Shown here piece by piece: positions 17,514-25,133 of a stretch of 64,000 nucleotides of DNA (position 1 is the stretch's first letter; every line of letters begins with the position of its first letter). Location of the stretch: assembly GCF_002198675.1 (NCBI RefSeq), contig NZ_MWLL01000247.1, forward strand, positions 1 to 64,000, given 5' to 3'. Source of the stretch: Kineosporia sp. R_H_3. GTDB taxonomy: Bacteria; Actinomycetota; Actinomycetes; Actinomycetales; Kineosporiaceae. The translations under genes and the position numbers were made by a program. The notes beneath the pieces were generated by a model. The model worked only from the letters and a program-made list of their open reading frames with translations. It was not told the origin of the DNA and did no database searches.

Positions 17514-17529
17514 CAAACTTGTTCAAGTT
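17514..17529 (+). promoter_or_regulatory. Putative LitR operator upstream of the rhodopsin gene
   Basis: AACTTG-TT-CAAGTT at 17516-17529 is a perfect 6-bp dyad. Bases 17514-17527 are identical to the site before litR. It sits 114 bp before the rhodopsin GTG and just after the litR stop, where a dark repressor would block the light operon. Confidence 0.6.
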
Positions 17530-17642
17530 GCGCCGCGAGTGGGTTGGTCGTCCACTGGTCGCAGCGTCGGATCCCACCGTCGCCGCCGCGGGGCACCGAT
17601 GCCGCGCGGCCCTGCCCCATGGGTCGAACCGAGGAGTCCGTC

Positions 17643-18494
17643 GTGGCCTTCAACGCTGCCGCGGAGTTCGTGCCGTCGCTCTCCGCGGCACAGTTCTCCA
17701 CCGTCTACAACCTCTTCTCCCTCGTCATCGCCTCCATGCTCTTCACGGCGATCTACCTGCTCGTCAGCCAGCGCCGGGTGGCGCCGCGCTACCGCAACGC
17801 CCTCGTGGTGTCCGCGATCGTCTGCGGCATCGCGGCGTACCACTACATCCGGATCTTCAACAACTTCGGCGAGGCCTACCCCGCCGGGGCGACCGTCGAC
17901 GACGCGCACCTCGCGTCGAACGTCGTGTTCAACGAGGGCTACCGCTACGTCGACTGGCTGCTCACCGTCCCGCTGCTCCTCATCGAGACGGTCGCCGTCA
18001 TGGCACTGGCCCGCGACACCCAGCGCAAGCTCCTGTTCAAGCTCGTGCCGGCGTCCGCCCTGATGATCGTCCTGGGGTACCCGGGGGAGATCAGCGGCGA
18101 CTTCGGCACCCGGGCGCTGTGGGGCTTCCTGTCGACGATCCCGTTCGTCTACCTGCTCTGGGTGCTCTTCGTCGAGCTGTCGCGCTCGCTCGACCGGCAG
18201 CCGCCGGAGGTCGTCCACACGATCAAGATGCTGCGCATCTCGCTCGTCGGGCTGTGGGGCGTCTACCCGATCGCCTACATGTTCCCGATGATCGGCGGCG
18301 ACTTCTTCGGCGGCCCCGACGGGTTCGTCCTGCGGCAGGCCGGCTACTCGATCGCGGACATCCTCGCGAAGGCCGCGTACGGCCTGGCCATCTACAAGAT
18401 CGCCCGGGTGAAGAGCCGCCTCGAGGACCCGGCGTACGACGACGACCACGCGTCGACGCCCGTCGCCGCCGACCCGCGCCCCGTCGCGGCCTGA
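17643..18494 (+). CDS. Microbial rhodopsin, DTE-type outward proton pump
   Basis: 283 residues, seven TM helices. In helix C, RYVDWLLTVPLLLIE gives D104, T108 and E115, the proteorhodopsin DTE proton-pump triad; Leu112 at the tuning position suggests green absorption. H67 in helix B matches the conserved acceptor-partner His, and K243 in ADILAKAAYG is the retinal Schiff-base lysine. G161 in ALWGFLSTIPF matches the fenestration Gly of xanthorhodopsin/actinorhodopsin types that can hold a carotenoid antenna. The start is set at GTG 17643 because GAGGAG lies six bases upstream; ATG 17619 lacks a ribosome site. It is followed by blh and preceded by litR, implying light-controlled expression. Confidence 0.93.
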   Translation: MAFNAAAEFVPSLSAAQFSTVYNLFSLVIASMLFTAIYLLVSQRRVAPRYRNALVVSAIVCGIAAYHYIRIFNNFGEAYPAGATVDDAHLASNVVFNEGYRYVDWLLTVPLLLIETVAVMALARDTQRKLLFKLVPASALMIVLGYPGEISGDFGTRALWGFLSTIPFVYLLWVLFVELSRSLDRQPPEVVHTIKMLRISLVGLWGVYPIAYMFPMIGGDFFGGPDGFVLRQAGYSIADILAKAAYGLAIYKIARVKSRLEDPAYDDDHASTPVAADPRPVAA

Positions 18495-18520
18495 CGGCCC
18501 GGCACGGTCAGGACGTCGTC

Positions 18521-19564
18521 ATGGCCGTCCACCTGCCCCCGCCCCGGGTGCACGCACCCGGGGCGGGGGCGCCCGGTCCGGCGGCGCCCGGTCCGGCGTC
18601 GTCGCCCGCCCGGGCGCTCCGCGGCACACCCGCCCGGTTCGCGACCGCGGTGCGCGGCGCCGGCGTCGCGGGCGTGGTCTGCGTGCTCGTCGCCGACGCG
18701 GTCGCGCCCGCGGCCGTCGCGGGCGCGGGGATCGCGATCGCCCTCGTCGGCATCGTGCTGGGCATCCCGCACGGGGCCGTCGACCACCTCGTGCCGTTCT
18801 GGGCGCACGGCCGGCGGGTTCAGGCGGGTCCGCTCGCCCGCGGGCTGGCCGGGTACGTCGCCACCGGTGCCGCGGCCCTGGCCGCCGTCCTGCTCGCCCC
18901 GCTGCCCGTCACCTGGCTCTTCCTGCTCGTCTCCGCCGCCCACTTCGGTCGCGGCGAGGTCGTCGTCCAGGCCGAGCTCGCCGGGCGCCGTCCGCCGGGC
19001 CCGCTGCACGACGCCCTGCCCGCCGCCGCCCACGGCGCCGTCGTCGTGGCCCTGCCGCTCGCGCTGCACCGGGACGTGTCGCTCCGCGTCCTCGACCGGG
19101 TCGCCCCCGGGTTCGCCGCCACCTCGGGCGCCGTGCTCGACGCGCTCGTCGTCGCGACCGCCGTCCTCGTGGTCGCGGCCCTGGCCGCCCTGCTCGCGGG
19201 TCGCCGGCCGGGGGAGGCCGCCGAGCTCGCCCTCCTCGCCCTGCTCTTCGTGCTCGTCCCGGCGACCGCGGCCTTCGGGGTCTACTTCGGCCTCTGGCAC
19301 GCCGCCCGGCACACGCTGCGGCTCGTGCTGCTGCCCGGCGCCGACGGCCAGGTGCCCGCCGTCGGCGCCGGCCTGCGCCGGTACGCGCGCGGCGCCGCCC
19401 TGCCGAGCCTGGCCGCCGTCCTCCTGCTGTGGGTCGTGTCCGCGACGGCGAACCCGTCGGTGCTCGCGGCCGCGCTCGTCGCGCTCGTGGCGCTGACGGC
19501 ACCGCACCTCGTGGTCGTCGACGCGCTGGACCGCGCGGTCAGACCTGCGGCTGGTACTCGATGA
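18521..19564 (+). CDS. blh: Brp/Blh family beta-carotene 15,15'-dioxygenase
   Basis: 347 residues from ATG 18521 (AGGA seven bases upstream); later GTG starts near 18548 or 18650 are possible because the first 40 residues are Pro/Ala/Gly-rich. The multi-pass membrane enzyme cleaves beta-carotene to two retinals. The conserved metal-ligand His motifs are GIPHGAVDH, FGLWHAARHT and TAPHLVVVD. It lies 26 bp after the rhodopsin stop and supplies its chromophore. A very strong hairpin covers its first codons. The 3' end overlaps the convergent PP2C gene by 26 bp. Confidence 0.88.
   Translation: MAVHLPPPRVHAPGAGAPGPAAPGPASSPARALRGTPARFATAVRGAGVAGVVCVLVADAVAPAAVAGAGIAIALVGIVLGIPHGAVDHLVPFWAHGRRVQAGPLARGLAGYVATGAAALAAVLLAPLPVTWLFLLVSAAHFGRGEVVVQAELAGRRPPGPLHDALPAAAHGAVVVALPLALHRDVSLRVLDRVAPGFAATSGAVLDALVVATAVLVVAALAALLAGRRPGEAAELALLALLFVLVPATAAFGVYFGLWHAARHTLRLVLLPGADGQVPAVGAGLRRYARGAALPSLAAVLLLWVVSATANPSVLAAALVALVALTAPHLVVVDALDRAVRPAAGTR
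18536..18569 (+). promoter_or_regulatory. Perfect 15-bp-arm hairpin at the rhodopsin-blh junction
   Basis: CCCCCGCCCCGGGTG (18536-18550), loop CACG, and CACCCGGGGCGGGGG (18555-18569) pair perfectly. It begins 41 bp after the rhodopsin stop and lies within the first codons of blh. It could attenuate transcription into blh, stabilise the rhodopsin mRNA or hinder blh translation. Confidence 0.6.
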
Positions 19565-20621
19565 GGACGAGGGCGATGTCGTCCGACAGGCTCCCGCCGC
19601 TCCAGTCGACGACCTCGTCGCGCAGCAGGTCGAGCACCTCCGTCGCCGTGCCCCCGGTCGTCAGGGTGCCCGCGATGGTGCGCGCGGAGAAGAACGCGCG
19701 GCTGCGCGGGTCCCGCGCCTCGGTGAGCCCGTCGGTGTAGAGCAGCAGCCGGTCCGACGGGGCCATGGTGATCTCGACGGTCGTGGTCGCCCCGCCGAGC
19801 CCGAGCGGCGGGTGCGGCGCCGGCATGTGGAGCAACCGGGTCCGCCCTCCCGAGAGGACGAACGGCGGCGGGTGCCCGGCGTTCGCCACCTGGACCCGGC
19901 CGTCGTCCGCGATCTGCAGCAGGAGCGCCGTGACGAACTCCTCGTCGGAGGCCGCCGCGCGGGCGACGGCACGGTCGACGAGGCCCATGAGGGTCGGCAG
20001 GTCGGGCGCGTCCGAGGCCCGTTCCCGGAACGCGGAGAGCACCTGGGCCGACATCCGGACGGCGTCCAGGCCCTTGCCGCGCACGTCGCCGACGAGCACG
20101 CGCACGCCGGCAGGGGTCGCCACCACCGCGTAGAGGTCGCCACCGATGAGCGCGTCCGATGCCGCGCTCTCGTAGTGCACGGCGACGAGCGCCGGCCCGA
20201 CGCGCTCCGGGACCGGCAGCAGGATCGCCCGCTGCGCGGCCTCGGCGACCTTCGTGACCCGGCTGAGCCGGTCCTCCCGGACGACCCGGTCCTGCGCCGC
20301 GAGGACGGCGGCGGCACCGCCGAGGGCGACGACCACGAGCCGGACCAGCTGGGCCGTGAGGGCGTCCCCGGGGGTGTACGCGTGGTTCCAGACCCCGAGC
20401 AGGGCCGCGATCGTGAACGCGGCCGCGGCGAAGGACGCGGTGACCCGGGGGCCGTGCGTCGTGGCCGCGAGCAGCGGCGCGACGACGACGAGGCCGAGCA
20501 CCGGGTTGCCCCGCCCCGTGGCGACGTCCGCCACGGAGAGCACGACGAGCAGGACCGCCGGGGAGGCCGCGACCACCTGCGTCCGCCACCCGGTCGTCGT
20601 CCCGTCGCTCGGCCGCCTCAC
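19539..20621 (-). CDS. Membrane PP2C/SpoIIE-type serine phosphatase (RsbU-like)
   Basis: 360 residues. Four or so hydrophobic helices fill residues 15-110. A PP2C/SpoIIE domain follows, with GGDLYAVVA, VGDVRGKGLDA (metal-binding Asp), ANAGHPPPF and LLLYTDGLTEARD. Proteins of this type dephosphorylate anti-sigma-factor antagonists in stress signalling; no partner sigma, anti-sigma or STAS gene is adjacent. The start is GTG 20621. The 3' end overlaps blh on the other strand. Confidence 0.86.
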   Translation of the reverse strand: MRRPSDGTTTGWRTQVVAASPAVLLVVLSVADVATGRGNPVLGLVVVAPLLAATTHGPRVTASFAAAAFTIAALLGVWNHAYTPGDALTAQLVRLVVVALGGAAAVLAAQDRVVREDRLSRVTKVAEAAQRAILLPVPERVGPALVAVHYESAASDALIGGDLYAVVATPAGVRVLVGDVRGKGLDAVRMSAQVLSAFRERASDAPDLPTLMGLVDRAVARAAASDEEFVTALLLQIADDGRVQVANAGHPPPFVLSGGRTRLLHMPAPHPPLGLGGATTTVEITMAPSDRLLLYTDGLTEARDPRSRAFFSARTIAGTLTTGGTATEVLDLLRDEVVDWSGGSLSDDIALVLIEYQPQV

Positions 20622-20693
20622 GCCTGCGATCCCAGCAGCAGGCGGCCGGGCTGTCCACGTGACCGGGCCCGCCGCGCCGCGGGGAACGTTCTC

Positions 20694-21605
20694 TCAGCCG
20701 TCCTGCGCGGTCGTGACCGCCGTGGCGTTCGCGAGGACGATGACGACGAGCCCCGCCCACTCGTGCCCGTCCAGGAGCTGGCCGAGCATGACTGTCCCGA
20801 CGAGGGCCGCGAGCACCGGGTGCATGCTCATGAAGACGCCGAAGACGCGGGGCGGCACGTGCCGCAGGACGACGAGGTCGCCCGCGTAGGGCACGGCCGA
20901 CGAGAGCAGACCGGCGACCACCGCGAAGCCGAGGGCGGCCCAGCTCATCCGCCCGGTCGCGACGAGCACCGCGACGACGGGCAGGTAGGCCGCGGCCGCG
21001 AGGGACGCGGCCACGGCCGGCGCCTGCAGCCCGGGCAGCCGGGTCCCGAGGAGCCGGTTGAGCAGGATGTACGCCACCCAGAGGCCGGCCGCGAAGAGCG
21101 CGAGCCCGATGCCCGGCCAGTCGCTGCTGGGGCCCGGCAGGATGAGGACGTAGACGCCGGCGCCGGCGACGACGGCGATCCCCGCGTGGAGGAGCCGGCG
21201 CGACCGGACGACGGCGACGGACAGCGGCCCGAGGAACTCCAGCGTCACCGCGAGCCCGAGACCGAGCCGGTCGATGGCCGTGTAGAGCGACAGGTTCATC
21301 ACCGCGAAGACGCCGGCGAGCAGCAGTGCGGGCCACCATTGGCGCCACGTCATCGTCCGGACCGGCGGGCGGGCGAGCGGCACGAGCACCGCCGCCGCGA
21401 CGAGCTGGCGGACGGCGACCACCCCCGCGGGGCCGATCGTCGCGAAGGCGTGGGCGCCCGTTGCGGCGCCGACCTGCGCGCTGAGCGCCGTGCCGAGCAT
21501 CGTCGCCACGTGGACCGGGCGGGTCCGCCGGTTCCCGGCCCGGGCCGGCGTGCCGCTCCCCGCCCGGAGCGTGCCCGGGCCGGCGGCGTCGGTGGCGGCG
21601 GTCAT
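20694..21605 (-). CDS. EamA/DMT superfamily exporter (RhtA-like)
   Basis: 303 residues, about ten TM helices in two EamA repeats, with the second starting near residue 165 (GLALFAAGLWVAYILLNRLLG). RhtA/YddG-type carriers export amino acids or other small metabolites; the substrate here is unknown. The ATG at 21605 lies 69 bp from the divergent LysR gene, the usual arrangement of a LysR regulator controlling an exporter. A Thr/Ala/Gly-rich 35-residue cytosolic leader precedes the first helix. Confidence 0.84.
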   Translation of the reverse strand: MTAATDAAGPGTLRAGSGTPARAGNRRTRPVHVATMLGTALSAQVGAATGAHAFATIGPAGVVAVRQLVAAAVLVPLARPPVRTMTWRQWWPALLLAGVFAVMNLSLYTAIDRLGLGLAVTLEFLGPLSVAVVRSRRLLHAGIAVVAGAGVYVLILPGPSSDWPGIGLALFAAGLWVAYILLNRLLGTRLPGLQAPAVAASLAAAAYLPVVAVLVATGRMSWAALGFAVVAGLLSSAVPYAGDLVVLRHVPPRVFGVFMSMHPVLAALVGTVMLGQLLDGHEWAGLVVIVLANATAVTTAQDG

Positions 21606-21662
21606 GCGCCCCAGTGTCGACGCCCGGCACTCATACGAGAAATGCAGCCTGCGGTTGACTTG

Positions 21663-21675
21663 TACGCTGTACGTA
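21663..21675 (+). promoter_or_regulatory. Candidate LysR-type box (T-N11-A)
   Basis: TACGCTGTACGTA is a T-N11-A element with inverted TACG/CGTA ends. It overlaps the start codon of the LysR gene and lies in the short divergent region with the EamA gene. It may serve autoregulation. Weak evidence. Confidence 0.35.
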
Positions 21676-22553
21676 TGGATCGCGAGGCGCCGGGCGTCGA
21701 CGTGCGGATGCTCCGGGCCCTCGTCGCCGTCGTCGACGAGGGGTCGTTCACGGACGCGGCGATCGTCCTCGGCGTCTCCCAGGCGTCCGTCAGCCGGGCG
21801 GTCGCCGCCCTCGAGACGACGCTCGGCGCCCGGCTGCTCCAGCGGACGACCCGGCACGTGGGGCTCACGGTCACGGGCCGCCGCGTGCTCGCGCACGCCC
21901 GGCGGGCGCTCGACGAGGTCGCGGCAGTGCGCCGCGTCGCGCAGGACGGCGGGGGTGAGCTCCGCGTCGGCTACGCGTGGTCGGCCCTGGGCCGGCACAC
22001 GACCGCCGTCCAGCGCCGCTGGGCCGCCGAGCACCCGGGCTCGGCGCTCGTCCTCGTCCAGTCGAACACCCGGACGGCGGGGCTCGCCGACGGGATCGCG
22101 GACCTCGCCGTGCTGCGCCGGCCGGCGGACGACGACCGCGTCGCCGGCGTGGTCGTCGGGCTGGAGCGGCGGTACGCCGCGGTCGCGGCCACCGACCCGC
22201 TCGCCCGCCGCCGCCGGGTCCGGCTCGCGGACTTCGCCGGGCGGACGATCGGCGTCGACGCCCTCACCGGGACGACGTCGGAGGAGCTGTGGTCCAGTGG
22301 CGTCGCGCCGGCCGGTACCCGGGAGGTCCACGGGGTCGACGAGTGGCTCACCCTCGTCGCCGCCGGCCAGGCCGTCGGGATCACCTCCGAGGCGACGATG
22401 CGGCAGCACCCCCGCCCGGGGGTCGTGTACCGCCCCGTCGAGGACGCGCCACCGGTCGCCGTGACGCTCGCCTGGTGGCGGGACGACCCGCACCCGCAGC
22501 TCGCCGCCCTGCGCCGGCTCGTCGTCGAGGCCTACGGGACGTCGTCCGACTGA
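21675..22553 (+). CDS. LysR family transcriptional regulator
   Basis: 292 residues. The N-terminal winged HTH (VDVRMLRALVAVVDEGSFTDAA...SQASVSRAVAALE) is followed by a LysR substrate-binding domain from about residue 90. It is divergently transcribed from the EamA exporter gene 69 bp away, so that exporter is its likely target. The effector is not predictable. It converges on the cyclase gene with a 7-bp-arm hairpin at the junction. Confidence 0.9.
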   Translation: MDREAPGVDVRMLRALVAVVDEGSFTDAAIVLGVSQASVSRAVAALETTLGARLLQRTTRHVGLTVTGRRVLAHARRALDEVAAVRRVAQDGGGELRVGYAWSALGRHTTAVQRRWAAEHPGSALVLVQSNTRTAGLADGIADLAVLRRPADDDRVAGVVVGLERRYAAVAATDPLARRRRVRLADFAGRTIGVDALTGTTSEELWSSGVAPAGTREVHGVDEWLTLVAAGQAVGITSEATMRQHPRPGVVYRPVEDAPPVAVTLAWWRDDPHPQLAALRRLVVEAYGTSSD

Positions 22554-22571
22554 GCGCGCGTGCCCTCAGTC
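22548..22571. terminator. Short bidirectional hairpin between LysR and cyclase genes
   Basis: GACTGAG (22548-22554) and CTCAGTC (22565-22571) pair perfectly and contain the stop codons of both convergent genes. No T-run follows, as is usual in such GC-rich DNA. Confidence 0.45.
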
Positions 22572-23234
22572 CCCGAACCGGACCGCGACCGCGCGGACGG
22601 GGGCGCCGTCCGCCCCGACGAACGCGACCGGCAGGAGCATGACGAACGGGTCCGCCCAGTCGACCGCCCCGAGGTTCGTGAGGTTCTCGGCGATGACGCC
22701 GTCGACGGCTGCGACGAGATGGTGGACCGGGAACCCGACGCCGGGATGGTCGTCGTCCGGGGTCTCGTCGATGTTGATCGCGTCGATGCCGATCGTCCGG
22801 ACGCCGAGGTCGAGCAGGCGCCGGCAGCAGTCCGCGTCGAGGTAGGGGTGGTCGAAGTACGCGGGGGTCCCGTAGTGCCGGGACCAGCCGGTGCGCAGCA
22901 GGACGACGGTGCCCGGGGTGATCCGGTCGGCGACGGGTTCGACGAGGTCCCAGGTGAGTGCGCCACGGGCGGGCAGCGCGGCCGCGTCGACGACGACCGC
23001 CGGCCCGAGGAACCGCTCGAGCGGGACGGCGTCGATCCGGAGCCCGCTCTCCTCGAAGTGGTACGGCGCGTCGACGTGCGTGCCCGACTGCGACCCGAGG
23101 TGCACGTCGAGCAGGTTGAACCCGTGCTCGGCGACCGTGCTGTGCACCTCGAACCGCGGCACCGGGTCACCCGGGTAGACGACCGTGCCCGGGCCGACGG
23201 GGACGGACAGGTCGACGATCCGGCTCACGCGCAT
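22566..23234 (-). CDS. Cyclase family protein (kynurenine-formamidase-like hydrolase)
   Basis: 222 residues. The family metal motif is clear: GSQSGTHVDAPYHF (HxDAPxHF) at about 47-60, with further His and Glu ligands expected downstream. Members are Zn/Mn-dependent amidohydrolases such as N-formylkynurenine formamidase and isatin hydrolase. No tryptophan-catabolic neighbours are present, so the substrate is open. The ATG at 23234 gives MRVSRIVDLSVPVGPGTVVYPGD, a typical family start. Confidence 0.86.
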   Translation of the reverse strand: MRVSRIVDLSVPVGPGTVVYPGDPVPRFEVHSTVAEHGFNLLDVHLGSQSGTHVDAPYHFEESGLRIDAVPLERFLGPAVVVDAAALPARGALTWDLVEPVADRITPGTVVLLRTGWSRHYGTPAYFDHPYLDADCCRRLLDLGVRTIGIDAINIDETPDDDHPGVGFPVHHLVAAVDGVIAENLTNLGAVDWADPFVMLLPVAFVGADGAPVRAVAVRFGD

Positions 23235-23313
23235 CGGTCAGGTGTACCGCAGCGACGGTGCCGGTGCGCATATGCGGTTGGCCGTGGCGCGCCCGGTTGG
23301 GAGGCTTGGCGGC

Positions 23314-24789
23314 GTGGACCACGGATCCGGCGCCGGGCTGCTGCACCGGCTCACCTCGTACACGCCGACGCGGGGCTGGGACGTCCCGGTGGACGACCCG
23401 CGGGTGCGGCACGACCTCGCCCCGAACGACCCCGCGACCCGGCCGCCGCAGTTCAAGGGCTACCCGGGCGACCTGCCCGCCGTCACCCTGCCGACCGGGC
23501 TCGCCCCGCCGGACGCCGCCGCGGTCGACGTGCTCGCCGGCCGGGTGCCGGACGCGGTGGCCGGGCCCGACCTCGCCGCGCTCGGGCGGGTGCTGTTCCT
23601 CGGGGCCGGCGTCGTCCGCACCGCGCGCCGGGGCGACGGCGAGCCGTTCGCCTTCCGGGCGTCCGGGTCGGCCGGTGCCCGGTTCCCGCTCGAGGTCTAC
23701 GTGAGCGCGGTGGACGTCGACGGGTTGCCGGACGGCGTCCACTGGTACGACGCGCAGCGGCACGCCCTGGTGCGCGTCGGGCCGCCGGCGTCCGGCCGGG
23801 CGACGACGCTCGTCGTCACCGGCGTGCCGTGGCGCACCGGCTGGCGGTACGCCGAGCGCGGCTGGCGGCACCTGTACTGGGACGCCGGGACGCTCGTCGC
23901 CCAGCTCGAGGCGGCCGCCGCGAGCGCCGGTCTGTGCCCGCGGCTGCGCACGCTCTTCCCGGACGCCGCCGTCCGGGCGCTCGTCGGGGCGGACGGCGTC
24001 CACGAGTACCCGCTGGCGCTCCTGACGTTCGGCGACGACGCGCCCGCCGTGACGCCCGCTGCGACCGCGACGTCCGGCGCGTTGCCGGAGGTCGAGCTGC
24101 CGCTGTGCACCGCGGCGCAGCGGGCCGGGGAGCGGGACGTCCTCGGTGACCCCTGGCCGGTCGGCGCGCAGGTGCCGGCGGACGTCCCGGTCCCGCTCGC
24201 CGGCGCGGCGGACGCGGCCCCGCCGACCCTCGACGAGGTCATCCTGCGCCGCGGCTCGCAGCGGCTCATGGACCGGGGCCGCACGCTCCCGCGCGCGCAC
24301 CTCGAGTGGTCGACGGCCGTCGCGACGCGCGGCGTCGACGTCCCGCACCACGTCGCCGCCCACGGCGTCGACGGCCTCGCACCCGGGCTGTACCGCTGGC
24401 CGGACCTCGGGTCGCCGCTGCGCGCCGGCGACCTGCGCGACGAGCTCTACCGGCTCGCCCTCCGCCAGGACCTCGCCGGGGACGCGGCCTACGTCGTCCT
24501 GTCCTCCGCTGACCCGCTGACCCTCGACGACCGGACCTACCGTGACGCCCAGCTCGCCGCCGGGATCGTCGAGGGCCGGCTGCACCTCGCCGCCTACGCG
24601 CTCGGCGCCGGTGCCTCCGGGATGACGTTCTACGACAGCGACCTGCCGGCCCTGCTCGGCGGCCCGGACGACGTCGTCGGCCTGCTCCTCACCTGCGTCG
24701 GCGTGCCGGAGTACGCCTCGCGCCCGGGCGGCGGCCCCGGCGCGCCGGTGGAGGTCCGGATGGTCACGCCGCGGATGGGGGACCTCTGA
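23314..24789 (+). CDS. SagB/ThcOx-type dehydrogenase, tandem nitroreductase fold
   Basis: 491 residues from GTG 23314, chosen because GGGAGG lies nine bases upstream; ATG 23272 has no such site. The N-terminal half opens with LLHRLTSYTPTRGWDVPVDDPRV, and the C-terminal half (from about 305) has EVILRRGSQRLMDRG and GASGMTFYDSDLP, the FMN-binding nitroreductase pattern of SagB/ThcOx azoline oxidases. Two nitroreductase-like halves in one chain are common in this branch. No RiPP precursor, cyclodehydratase (YcaO) or export gene is adjacent, so a peptide-modifying role is not supported by context. Confidence 0.82.
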   Translation: MDHGSGAGLLHRLTSYTPTRGWDVPVDDPRVRHDLAPNDPATRPPQFKGYPGDLPAVTLPTGLAPPDAAAVDVLAGRVPDAVAGPDLAALGRVLFLGAGVVRTARRGDGEPFAFRASGSAGARFPLEVYVSAVDVDGLPDGVHWYDAQRHALVRVGPPASGRATTLVVTGVPWRTGWRYAERGWRHLYWDAGTLVAQLEAAAASAGLCPRLRTLFPDAAVRALVGADGVHEYPLALLTFGDDAPAVTPAATATSGALPEVELPLCTAAQRAGERDVLGDPWPVGAQVPADVPVPLAGAADAAPPTLDEVILRRGSQRLMDRGRTLPRAHLEWSTAVATRGVDVPHHVAAHGVDGLAPGLYRWPDLGSPLRAGDLRDELYRLALRQDLAGDAAYVVLSSADPLTLDDRTYRDAQLAAGIVEGRLHLAAYALGAGASGMTFYDSDLPALLGGPDDVVGLLLTCVGVPEYASRPGGGPGAPVEVRMVTPRMGDL

Positions 24790-25058
24790 CGATCGAGCTG
24801 CGCCCGCTCACGCACGCCGACGCCCCGGCGCACTGCGCCGGCGAGGACGACGAGACCGTGCGCTGGCTCACGGGCGGGTACGGCACCGTCGGCGCGGTCG
24901 GCACCCGGGCGGCCCTGCGGATCGAGCCCGGGAACAGCGCGTCGCTGCGCGTCGCGGAGAAGGCCGGGTTCGCGCTCCTGCGGGAGGTCGTGCCGGCGAC
25001 GGACACCCACCCCGACGGGGCGCCGGTCACCTTCCGGGTGTTCGTCCGCGACCTGTGA
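24786..25058 (+). pseudogene. Internally deleted GNAT acetyltransferase remnant
   Basis: In one frame the DNA reads TIELRPLTHADAPAHCAGED, a typical GNAT beginning, then ETVRWLTGGYGTV, and jumps directly to RAALRIEPGNSASLRVAEKAGF, the conserved C-terminal acetyl-CoA-fold segment, ending FRVFVRDL. The central 80-90 residues, including the acetyl-CoA pyrophosphate loop, are missing. The remnant has no ATG: the first possible starts are a CTG overlapping the SagB stop and a GTG at 24858. An in-frame deletion of a once complete gene explains this better than a short functional protein. Confidence 0.75.
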
Positions 25059-25133
25059 CCCGCGGACGACGCCGACCGCGCCGCGCGCCGAATTGCCTGG
25101 CCCCGAAGGGCTCCGGTCGGGCACGGTGGGGTG

